Part shown: positions 20,131 through 31,093 of the stretch, piece by piece
Numbering within the stretch: position 1 is the stretch's first letter
Layout: each line of letters opens with the position of its first letter
Assembly (NCBI GenBank): GCA_037389465.1
Contig: JAZARR010000070.1
Location: 1,888,501 to 1,952,500 of the forward strand
Reading direction: 5' to 3'
Source of the DNA: Baylisascaris procyonis
Taxonomy: Eukaryota; Nematoda; Chromadorea; Rhabditida; Ascarididae
Length of the DNA: 64,000 bases
Translations under genes and position numbers: made by a program
Notes under the pieces: generated by a model
Seen by the model: the letters and a program-made list of their open reading frames with translations, nothing else
What the model was told of the DNA's origin: nothing
Database searches by the model: none

Positions 20131-23100
20131 ACCTATCAATTGCTCTTTTGTCACATAGCGACTATACTCAACGATGAATTTTTCTTTACAAAACAAGCAA
20201 CTAAGGTGCCGTACAATGTGTTTAACGGCTTAAAGTGAAGATGTCAAGCCCAATTAATCTATGATTGTTACCAAAAGGGTTTCTTTCTGTGCATGCATAT
20301 GTCTGCAAAAACTCTCACGCAAATAGATTCTTTATAGACTGCCACGTTCCACTAGTGAAGATCGCAACGCTTATTAAATGGGTAAACGATGACCAACATC
20401 CAATGATCGCTTTATGGGGGTTACACCAGTAAACTACTCATCCCCTTTATCACCTCTCCACCTGTCCTTCCCACATATGTTTCATTACATTAATCATAAA
20501 TTACGCTTTATAAACTTGATTAAAGACTACAGAAATTAAAAATGTGATTAGCGCTATACCTGTGCTCAATATTGAAAACTACTTCAAAAAAAAAAAAAAA
20601 CGAGAGAAATTGCCGTCGTAACAAATATTGAGAATCTCTTTTTAGAAGAAAAAAAGAGAGAGAAGCATTCTGCTTACAAGCATTTTTTGTTTAACGCTTC
20701 AATGTTATTCGTTCTCAATGATTCATATGTATGGTTGCCTTTCAGTGGTGTTATACCGCTGAAAACAACAGCATCGCAATGCTTTTATTTCATCGATTTT
20801 CTTATACAATTTCACACACAACGAGAGACATGTTTCAACATTAAATTGTACATATTTTCACACGATAAATACTAGTTTATTCTTTTTGGCTTAGCTTTAT
20901 GACGAAAATATTATAAGATCGTCAATTACTACAATTATCACTCATTATATTATTACTGCATGATTCTTTATTACTATGCGATTCAATTATCTATGTGATT
21001 ACAAGTTATTAAAGGCGTATATTCTAAAATATAGTTATGTAGAAAATATAGTAGTTATAAAATGTAGAAATAGCTTAGTCAGCGAGAGACTGTCAATAAT
21101 GACTTATAATTCAAAGTGCTGCAATCAAATATTGAAGCACGATATTAAAAAAGATTAGTTTGTTTAGCATGAGTATGCATCGAACTGCACGAATTCTATA
21201 TGAACACTTAAATGAATTTCCCATTGCTTTTAGATAGGCAAAACAAAGATCCTTATCTATCGCTTTTACCTGTCATCGCCTTCATATTGCGATCTTCTAC
21301 TGTGCTTCTGTTTTTCTTAATTTGGAAGCATTTGATGCGCCTGCTAAGGTATAGAAGTCGTAAGTGCTCATAAATTAGATATGTTCGATTGGTCACTAAA
21401 GATAGATATGTTCGATTGGTCACTCAACGGAGTGACCTTCTAAGCTGGTTATCTATAAAAAGCTCAAATAAGATTGCACAATATTTCATTTTCATCGTTT
21501 GCTTTCAAACAAACCCGTTAACGATGTCAATTGTTCTTATGCGAAGAATGTTGATCGGTTTGCATGATGGATTATCGCTAAGCACTTCTACAATGTTGGC
21601 ATCATTTAGCAATGTCATAATGACTATTGGCGAGTCATCAAACATAATGAGGCTTTGACAATAGTTCTTTGGCTAGGTATTCATATGCGTTTTTTCTATT
21701 CATCGGTTGCTTAGCAACTATTAACCAAAGAACTTTCTAAAGATTAGTGAATCATAAAACGCAAATCTTTTTTTGATCTATATTCTTAGTGATGGAATAA
21801 ATATTTTGTATTATCCAGAGTTATCGAATATAATCTTCAATACACAATTTTCTTTCTAAAGGTTACTTAAGGGATGAAGAATCGGTTTTGCAATTTGCTT
21901 TTGAATTGTAATACGATTCTATGTGATTGACAAATTTTTTTTTTTTGCATTTATTCTTTTTCACTACACAACACAGCAGCACTAAATTAATCAACAGTTC
22001 AAAAGCTTATTTATTAAATGCTTGTAATATATATTGCATTGTTTAAAACTTTCATATATAACAAATCAATCACTCAATTTCAAATTTTCATTTCCGAATA
22101 GAGGAATCTGTCTCCATCCAGCTTTAACATAACATGCAATAATCCATTCATCATGACCGGATTTTCATTTTGTTTTTATTGAATGCATAGAAATGAAATT
22201 AGTTAGCTAATTTTCGATTGATTTTTATTTACCTAGGTTTGAGTATTAATATAATCATAAAATGATAATTTCCATAGTTTTTTATATGGAATGTTTCAGG
22301 AATGCACAAGATGAGATTATGTCTTATATTCCATTAGCACCGGATGAGGATTATTCGATTCCATCTACCTCGACCTTTGTACCAGTGCAATACGTCAGAT
22401 GGTATTTTTGAATCATAGATTTAACTCTTGCAGCTCAAATGCCTGTTTCCGTATTTTAATGAATGCTACACTGAATTTATACAAATCAGTTCCTGATGCG
22501 TTTGTTTTATAATGCAAAAAGACTTTGAAAAGTGATACTATATGTGACCTAAGAATGTACATATTAACCATATGCTCATGACAAATAGTGCGAAAATATA
22601 TTCCCATTGGACCATAAATGCACTGATTGATGATTCTTTTGAATATACTTCTGGTTTTTATATAAAACATTGCTTGCTTACTTTAACGAATACACATTTC
22701 TGATTCTTTGAGACACATAAAATTCGGCACCATTGCATTTTCATTAATTCTTACGAGCTAAAATTTCGATTTCAAAAATTTCATAGCAATTCGATATTTC
22801 CATTTCAGCATGCTAATATCAAAGAAGTTCAAAAAATTTTAGCAGAAAATGACACTTTTTATTTCTCCGAGTATTTTCCCAAGGATGTAAAAGAAATTTA
22901 ATATTCAATAAATCAAAAATTTTGTTTGCATTTCGAAAATTGAGGCAGTTTTCTTCAAATTCCTAACTTCATGATGTATTTATTTGTTTTCTATTCGAAA
23001 TGAATTTCATATCTTCGGGGAAATTCTACTGTGGAACAAATCACCTTAAGCTTTTTTAATATATGAATGAACTCGTAAAAACGTTGTAAAGCGAATTTCA

Positions 23101-25830
23101 AGTTTTGCTTCTAATTTCATATGTCACTTAACGATTATTCATTTCTCATAAGTGAATTCATGTATATTCACATGAATCATTTCTTAATAATGACATTAGT
23201 TTCTTTTATTTTTCATCTATTCTTTGTTCTTTAAAGAATATTTTGAACTTAATTTCAGCCAACTATCTTTTGAAGATCCACAAATGGATCGAAATTATAA
23301 GGATTCAAACGATGCGATGTTTGAGGTTTGTCGATTTTATGATATTTTTTCAATATTTAAATTGTAATTAGATTTATCTAGAAAATACCAATGAAACAAA
23401 GAAAAAAAAAATTAATTCTTTCACTTGATGAACTCCTGATCTCATCATGTTCCTTTCAATATTGTTCGTACCAATGATATATATATAGGTGAGCACTGTT
23501 ATTGAAGTTGGTTTTTGTGATGTTTTTGAAAATATTCTTATTTCATGATGGATTGTAATAATGTCCGAAATGACTTGCTAATATCTATACCTACAATTTG
23601 GACTTAATTCGGAAAGGTATTTGCAGGTGTGACGATTTTATGCGTAAAATATAAAGCACTGTAGAGGTCAACAATCACTGTACAATATTTTTTACTCCCA
23701 AAATATAGTTTTGAAAATGTCCTTCTCAAGTATTTCAACGTTATATAGTTCTAAATGAATTAAAATAAAATAAAGTGATTTTGTGAGCACAATAGGTTTA
23801 ATTATGTTGATTTCAGGTTTACGACTATTTAACGCTCAAGTTGGAAGCGATGTTCAATGGACAAGCAGTAATAATCCGTCTTTGATTTGTTTAATTTCGA
23901 TGATATTGTTGCAACATTTTATTCCTTAATGAAATATTTTATTTTGTGCATTTATGCAGCAATGTTTCCAGCTTTATTTTGGAATTTTGTAACTGAAATT
24001 CATCTTGAATTGAATTGCAAATTTGAATAGCTTTCATTATGAATGAATATTTTCATAAAAATATCCTAACAGTTTGTTGAATTCAAATTTTTAATGAATT
24101 TTTAATTTCATGTTTGTTGAATTTTTAATATTATTACAGAATGCATTCCCTCAATTATTTACTAAAGAATGGGACGATCATTACTCGACGTTCTGTCCCG
24201 ACAATGAAATCAAAGATAAAAGGCGTACAGCGGAAATAGCCGACATCGATGATGAACAAGTATACCAACGTTTAAACTTCTACTTATTATTACTTCATTT
24301 AGCAGCAGTATTTGCAACCAAATTCTGTTCAATCGATAAACAATATTCACAATCAAATTCTAATCAATCGATAAATAATATTCACGATCAAAATCTGATC
24401 AATCAATGCAGTTTAAATATATCTGTAATTCTGAAATAAAAGTTGAAATTAATAAAGGTATGCATTAAAACTGGATTACTATATGAATTGTGCGGCATTG
24501 ATCATTTAGCTAACATTGTAAATTAGGTCTGCTTAGCTGCATGATGCTTCAACTTCTTCTATATGGAATCACTTTAGTACAAATCTGAAAAGAAGGCTTC
24601 TTAAACTATAAAAATTAGTGAATCATCATTGTGTTTTGCATGATAAAAGAAGTGTTAACACTGACATATAGCCTACTGCTTGTCAAAAGTAGAAAAATCC
24701 ATCACATAGCTTATAGACCAGAAAATGCGAAAAAAAAAGAATTGCAAAGTAAGAGTCAGTTTTTTCCAGCCATGATCTTATCCTCAAAATTTCAAAGAAT
24801 TTTTTCATGACATCTTTGTCCCCGTTAGCACATAATCACGTGGTAGTAAATCACATAAATTTTAAAAATTTCAAAACTGAGTGTAATGTTACGGCAGGAA
24901 ATCTTTCGTAAAATTGCATATATGATTTTGTCGTACTGAGAGAGTAATCAATTTTCAAAAAAAATAAATGAATAAATAAATAAATAAATAATTCTACCTA
25001 AATGTTTTGCAGTAGGATAAATGCAATAATTGAAAACGTCTTCATCAATTGAACTATGTGAATGCAATTTAGTAAATACTGTAGGACTTATCTGAACTAA
25101 GAAGAGTGACGTTTTCCTTGAAGCTATTTTATTCTTTTTTTTTTATTCCGCAATCAGCCTTTACAAATTTGAGTTGAAATATTTATATAATTACAGAATC
25201 GTTCGAGGACACCTGATGATCGAGGTGGTGGAAAAAAGGATAAAAAAATTGAGGTAAGCAATACGTCTAAAAACATCGTCAATTGCTTGTTTATGAATTC
25301 ATTTTCTGCTTTGTTCTTTACTCATCTAAATAAAACAAAAGAATGCAAACAAGCATAACGGATACAGTAAGATAGAGGATACAAATCAAAGTGCGCTCTC
25401 ATCTCTCATAGAACAACACTGATAGTTTCATATCTGATTCCTTACTTATCACATTTTTCATCCTCAAATATTCATCCTTAATTGTTATTTTATATAATTT
25501 TGTTGTATTAAAAATATTTGATACAAGAGGTTATTCTAGTATAATTAAATGCTATGAGGGAGAGCTTGTTTTTTGTGACATGAAATACTAAGTCACAAAT
25601 GGGGACAGATATTTTTTATTGTAACTGAGATTGGGTGGCGAGATTACTTCGATAGGAACATGTTCGCGATCCTCGGAATATTAATAGTGGAACAGTCGTC
25701 CCTGAAGAAAATATGTTAAAGAATGTAATATGGCTGATATAATAAAGACTTCATATAATGAACAAAACATATTAATGTCTATTAGATACTTTCGTTTTTA
25801 TGAAAAGTTTCCATTAAATAATTTTTTATG

Positions 25831-25881
<51 letters not shown>

Positions 25882-25999
25882 GATCTCTTAAAACTAATTC
25901 AGAAATAAATTACAGAACGAAGAGAAGAGGCCACGAAAACGTGTTCAACGCTCAGAAAAATTTGATAAAACGAAAAAAATGAAATATAACCGTGAATAG
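20079..25999 (+). CDS. Single-pass membrane protein of unknown function (212 residues)
   Basis: Eight exons: 20079-20125, 21238-21348, 22300-22401, 23259-23325, 23817-23867, 24140-24259, 25197-25253, 25916-25999. They sum to 639 nt with all seven junction phases matching and nearly all splice sites of consensus type. I do not recognise the family. Visible: a short proline-rich N-terminus (MANPPPSLKSIVDKP), one hydrophobic segment at about residues 22-46 (LSLLPVIAFI, then STVLLFFLIW) interrupted by one Arg, then a basic stop-transfer stretch (KHLMRLLR). An acidic middle follows (PLAPDEDYSIP; FTKEWDDHYSTF; IADIDDEQ), then a highly basic C-terminus (GGGKKDKKIE; KRPRKRVQRSEKFDKTKKMK). By the positive-inside rule the long C-terminal part would be cytosolic; its basic tail could bind lipid headgroups or nucleic acid. 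No enzyme motif seen. The start was chosen as the only Met in the first exon, at the end of the GC-rich island. The second exon could alternatively begin at 21234 if another 5' exon is used. Confidence 0.7.
21377..21424. repeat. 27-bp tandem duplication (two copies)
   Basis: The unit beginning AGATATGTTCGATTGGTCAC occurs at 21377 and again at 21404, the second copy diverging after about 21 bases. It lies in the intron just after the transmembrane exon. Probably a recent replication slip. Confidence 0.85.
25834..25879. repeat. (TA)n microsatellite
   Basis: About 46 bp of alternating AT, intronic, roughly 40 bp upstream of the last exon of the preceding gene. Confidence 0.98.
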
Positions 26000-26101
26000 A
26001 AATTATCAATCGTTTGCGATTTGATCTCAATGTGCCGATTATTTGCATTTGTTATAATTTCTTATGAACTGGTCTCTTATATGATTATCTTTTCTATTCA
26101 G

Positions 26102-26842
26102 TTGTAAAGAATCTATAACATCTTTGAACTGCATTTTGGAAAATATTAAGAGAGAATTGAACAGGTATGAATTTTCTATTTTGTTGAATTTGGAAATTTG
26201 AGAAGTTTTTTTGATTACAGATTGGGGAAAATTTTGTATTTGAAAATGTCATTTTTTATTGAATTATTTAATGAGGAAATGAAATTTATTTTATCCTGAG
26301 TTTGAAAAATTCCTCAACTACAGGAGTGAACGTTTAATATTTTTGAAGCTTCATATGTATTCAATTTCCGGGTGGAATATCTTTTCTGCGCCAATACACT
26401 TTAAAGATCGCGTTATCTGAAATGAAATTTTTGTTCCCTCATGTATATAATTTTGCTTTGTTGTTTTTTATTGTGTTCAAATTATATTAGTCTCTAACTT
26501 ACTTCAAAAAATATTATTTAGTAATGTGCATTCGATCATTTAGAGGTTTAAAATGTTAAATATAGCCGCCGAAAACTTATTATTTGCATAATATTCGCCG
26601 TGATTATACGCTGCCGGAAGTTCGATTAGTGCAACTGTAGATAATAATGAAAGCAATCTTATTAATGTTACCTATTTAATTCAATGAACGGGTTCTTATT
26701 ATTCAGCAATAAAACCTTATCTATTGTTCTTTATGACATTTATGAAGATGTTATTCCATCAGAATTGTTTAACTGCGAAGTTGTTGCGCACCATCTTGTT
26801 TCACTTTCGGGGAATGACATACTTCATTGCGAAGAGGAATAG
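26102..26842 (+). CDS. Two 3' exons of an unidentified plus-strand gene
   Basis: Exon 26102-26164 follows CTATTCAG and encodes CKESITSLNCILENIKRELN. It leaves at phase 2 through a GTATGA donor and fits exon 26707-26842 (after TTATTCAG). That exon encodes LSIVLYDIYEDVIPSELF, then CEVVAHHLVSLSGNDILHCE, and ends in TAG. The two-exon join is in frame and the residues look protein-like (mixed, acidic, three cysteines). I cannot find the upstream exon. It must exit at phase 2, and no exon of the preceding gene offers this just before 26102. It could be a separate gene whose start lies in the preceding gene's introns, or an alternative 3' end. No family recognised. Confidence 0.4.
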
Positions 26843-29630
26843 TGCAGAGGTATGTCGTTGTTTGTTATACGGCATTCTTATGGCCTCATCAAATCACCTC
26901 AGGTAGGCATGTTCTCTATCTTCCTTTATATTAGCCCAACGAAATACATGAAATCTTAGCAGTATTCCAGTAATTCATGTTATCAACTAATGTTATCTGT
27001 GTTGATAAAGAAGGCTCAAAGATTTTTTTTTTGAATATTAGATGATTCATTAGGCAAAAAGATTCCTCATTTCACAGAAGCACTAAGGATTCCTAACGAC
27101 CGGAATCTGCATCACTGATTACATATAAATAGGGTTCTCTTTCATAGTTGTTGCAAATATTCTTGTAATTCCCTACGACCGTTTCTAGCGTGTGCAGAAA
27201 CTCACCAGGATAGCGAAGATCGTTTACTACGAGCAACAACAAACACCAGACGATACGAAACACACAATGTTTTGCAAGCAAGACCGTAGACTATTTGTAT
27301 CTTCGGCTATGGTCCCTAAGACAAACCGTAACCCATAGGGGGAAGGATCAACATCAAGATCAACATAAGTACCAGTAAAACAACTTGTTACATAAAATGA
27401 AGATCACTACAACCAAAGAGATCATAAGAACTCATTTGATCATAGTAGATCACGCGTTAACATTCCTTGTTGAAATCTCACTTTATTAGCACGTTCATTC
27501 TGGATAGCGGCTTATCATAGCTATTTATGGATTCTTGTAGGGATTTATATTCGATTCATAAATGGATGAAACTTGAGTTCTTACATTAACACATCCAGTA
27601 AGAGAGAATGGCCTAAAAAGCATCAAAAAATTTCACAGAAAAAAAAGATTCCTCAAGCTATTCATAGATTCTTAGAAGGAAATTTCGCGATCTCACATTT
27701 ATGAATATTCTTTTAAATTTTCAGTAAAAAAAGCAAAAGAAACGGGTAGAAGAAACTCACGAATGGAACCTTTCAGGAGTCAAGGTTTGCCTCCTTTGCT
27801 CTCCCTCCCCTTCCCCTCCCCCATTCCCTCGAAATAAACCTGTACACCATGGGGCTTCTCTTAAGAAAATTGCGATTGCAAATATCAACTCTTGTTCATA
27901 GAGTTCAGCGATGCAATAAATGAGTGAACCATGGAGATGGAATATTCTAAATTCGAGTCCTGACTGATGAACGTTGTACATAGCAGCACAATATTATGTT
28001 CTAGTTGTTGGATAAGGATCTCGTTCACAGTTGACCCAAAATCGCCGACGGAGATCCGTTTTTGGATTTTTGGAGTAGTGTTCAACATCACATTCAATCC
28101 TTCATCGAATTATTCACTTTCTTATTTCACTCTCAAATTTGTATTTCCTTGTTGAGAATATTCTCATTTGAATATTACTTGAAAATAAATCTGCTCAATT
28201 ATCTCGTTAAAAAAATTATAGTTGTGCGGCGGAGGGGGATGTGATAAATCAAGTCATAAAAACAACATCAACTTCAGAACTTCAGATATTTTATCAATAA
28301 GTCCAGTGTGCACTACCTTATACAGTAATACTAAATATTAAATTATAGTTCACTATAACTAATAAAATAAATTCGAACTGCGGCTAAGAAACATTTGGAG
28401 TCGACATAAAACAATGTCAACAACGCAGCCTGATATTCGTACATTTATGCGGTTATATTTGTTCATTCTGTAGCCATGTGAAATGAGCAACACAGAAAAT
28501 TGGCTGAAGATAAGTTTCAGCTGGCAATAAATCAAGCTTAACTAGGTCTTAGTATCCGCTGACTCGAGAACCTTTGCAAAAAACGTCCCATGGTTAAACT
28601 CGAAACATAGAGCAATATCAATGTAGAAGAGAAGAGGTTCAAACGTCATATAAGGATAGTTTTCTTATGGCATGTCTTATTATTATTATAATCATGTTGT
28701 TCATTAGTGACAGCCTAATGCTTGAATATCGTGACAAATAAAACCAATGATGCGATTTAAATTTGAAATCTGAATTTTTTAAAGATTTTATTAAGATTTA
28801 AACTTTTTTTTTTCGGATTTGCCCTGTGAATACAAATTTCATTAATCAAGAATTGTCGATTATTTCATCCAAATTCTATATTTAGCCATTATCCTTTCCG
28901 CTGTTTCGCTCAAAAAAAAAAAAAAAAAGAAGTAAGAAGAACTGATTACGAGATATTCAAATCAAAAAAAAAAAAAAATCAGGACCACTTTAGCCCAATC
29001 ACTATCCCGAAATGACTTTGAGAAAAAAATTCGGTTTCAGTCACATTTTGTGATTTTTCAGCAGAAATTCGAAAAAATCTACAATCGTATAATATTTAGA
29101 TTATAGAGGTATACATATATTGTAGTAGGATTTCAAATATATATTGCAGATTTAAAAAATTTTTTTCAAAAAAGCAATGTTTTTTCGTTTGGCAGTTTAG
29201 ATAGTCGATCTTTAGCCTCAAGTACTGCAAAGGATTGAACAATCCAATTTTTTAAAGTACTTGTCAAGGATTTTGAAATATTTCACTTTCTCTATTTGTA
29301 GCGTCGCAAACTATCGCATAAACACAACTAGAACTTTGCACATCACAGATATCTCGGAGTTGGAAATTTTTTGTCAGGGTGGCTTTCCTCTCATGGAGGT
29401 CATAGAGGTTGAATAGCTATAACTCTCCCAACTGAAGCTCAAGAAATTGAAGTTTTTGGCTTGAAGAGGTCAAGCAGGTAGCCAATAAAGGTTGCCCTCC
29501 AAAAAAAGAGCTCGAACTATAGGTTGCTCATATATATAGGCAAGAATTGTTTCACTAAAGTAGATCAAATCCGAAAGCGTTAAATTGGGAGAGCTCGAAC
29601 TATCCATCCCATCCATACTCGCATTGTTGA
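26843..29630. other. Intergenic stretch without supported genes
   Basis: Several 60-75 codon open frames occur on both strands, but none combines a good acceptor, donor and protein-like composition. A minus-strand stretch at 27180-27285 has a strong GTGAGT donor but is open in competing frames. Long A-runs occur at 28912-28929 and 28963-28978. Confidence 0.4.
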
Positions 29631-29645
29631 GTGCCATTATGCCTC

Positions 29646-29848
29646 TCTAGTGAATATATTGCTGTAACGACTAGTGAACAACGTGTTGTGCGTCGACGTC
29701 AATCAATGCGCGCGTGCAACGAAGAGCAGCAATCAGCACGCTGGGTGCCAACGCTTATGGCGATCGTCCATATGCTTCTGACTCCGCGCAATTTCGCGAG
29801 TGGGTTTCCAAATTTGAATCCTATTCTATGGTTATATATGTTCACCAG
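29646..29848 (+). CDS. Candidate exon in a small GC-rich pocket, unidentified
   Basis: A locally GC/CG-rich segment runs open in two plus frames up to a GTATTT donor at 29849. One frame has a Met at 29706 (MRACNEEQQSARWVPTL) and exits at phase 2. The other has no early Met but looks more protein-like (LGANAYGDRPYASDSAQFRE, then WVSKFESYSM) and exits at phase 0. Neither phase fits the next strong exon (31083). No clear acceptor, so it may be a first exon or a GC-rich artefact. Confidence 0.3.
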
Positions 29849-31093
29849 GTATTTATTAATTAGATATTTCAGATAGTATTTGTTTTCTATGAAGTACTCT
29901 TACTATCTTTAAAACAAAAGCTTTTTGTCAGTAGTCGTTTTGAAGCATTCATTGCTTTATCATTCATTTGTAATGAAACTCATCTTAGAAGCTACTTAAA
30001 ACACTATAGAAATGCTTTAATTGATTTATTGATTTACTGTATAAAATATAACTATAAAAATGTTTATTATAAAAACATAGCATTATAATATGGAATACTA
30101 AGTTCGCATTGTTTCATTATACCATGAATCGATCCAAATTTATTCGATATAAAATGAAATCTTTGAAAATGAAAGTTGACGGATGTTGAAAGTAGACATT
30201 TTTGCGATCTTTTTTAATTCATTTGGACTTAGTTTTTTTTCGGATAAAACAGTTTTTTTTTTTTTCAAATAAAACACTATTTATGCTACCTCAGCATTCG
30301 TTATATATTTACACTTTGATCTCCTACTTTCTGAAAAATTCCAAATTATCTCACAAAAAGCCAAAACCAGTACTTATTATCCTTATTTGCTTAATACTCG
30401 GTAACGACATTTTTTTCACCTCAATGATTTTTCATTATTTTCAAAAAAAAACATATCGGAATACCCGATTGGTCTATGTGCATAAATTTGTCGTCGATCT
30501 GTGTGCATATATTTGTTGATGTATATGTATCGTTGCTAGTTGAACTCATGACTAATAAACATTGGAGATATCTATATATCGATTATCTCATTTAGAGGTG
30601 TATAGTTCATGCCTATCGTTTTTCAGCATATCATATATTTTTTATGTTCTTACATGGTAATTTTTTTTGTTAGAAAGTAAACGGTTGGTAACTGAATAAT
30701 AAATCGACAGTCCTTGTAAAACGGACACGTTGCAATTCTCTCTCTTCAATTACCGTTTTTTGATCGTATTGTTACTACATTACATTCAATTAGTAGTAAT
30801 GCAAGTTAACTGAGAACGAAAGTTACTAATGCATACAAATATAATGTACTAACAAAGCATTATTTTATTGTTATCATTAATGTTATATATGTTGAAGTCT
30901 TCCGCTGGACTCATTATCTCTTCCACCGACACCCTTCCCCTCCCCTCCCCCCTCTAAAATTCTTTATTGTTTGTTTCTATTTCATACGTTGAAATGCTCA
31001 ACGCATATATACGTTTTTATTGTTGTTGTTGATGAAATTTATTGAATTACATAAATTTATGGGTATTTGAGTCGATTTTCAGGTTCGGTAACG

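Noticed and set aside
21389..21658. 89-codon plus-strand frame
   Set aside because: Starts in a tandem duplication, has no acceptor or donor, and lies in an intron of a phase-consistent gene.
27093..27281. Minus-strand frame resembling a signal peptide, with a GTGAGT donor nearby
   Set aside because: Two other frames are equally open across the same bases and no acceptor or neighbour exon fits, so no frame can be preferred.
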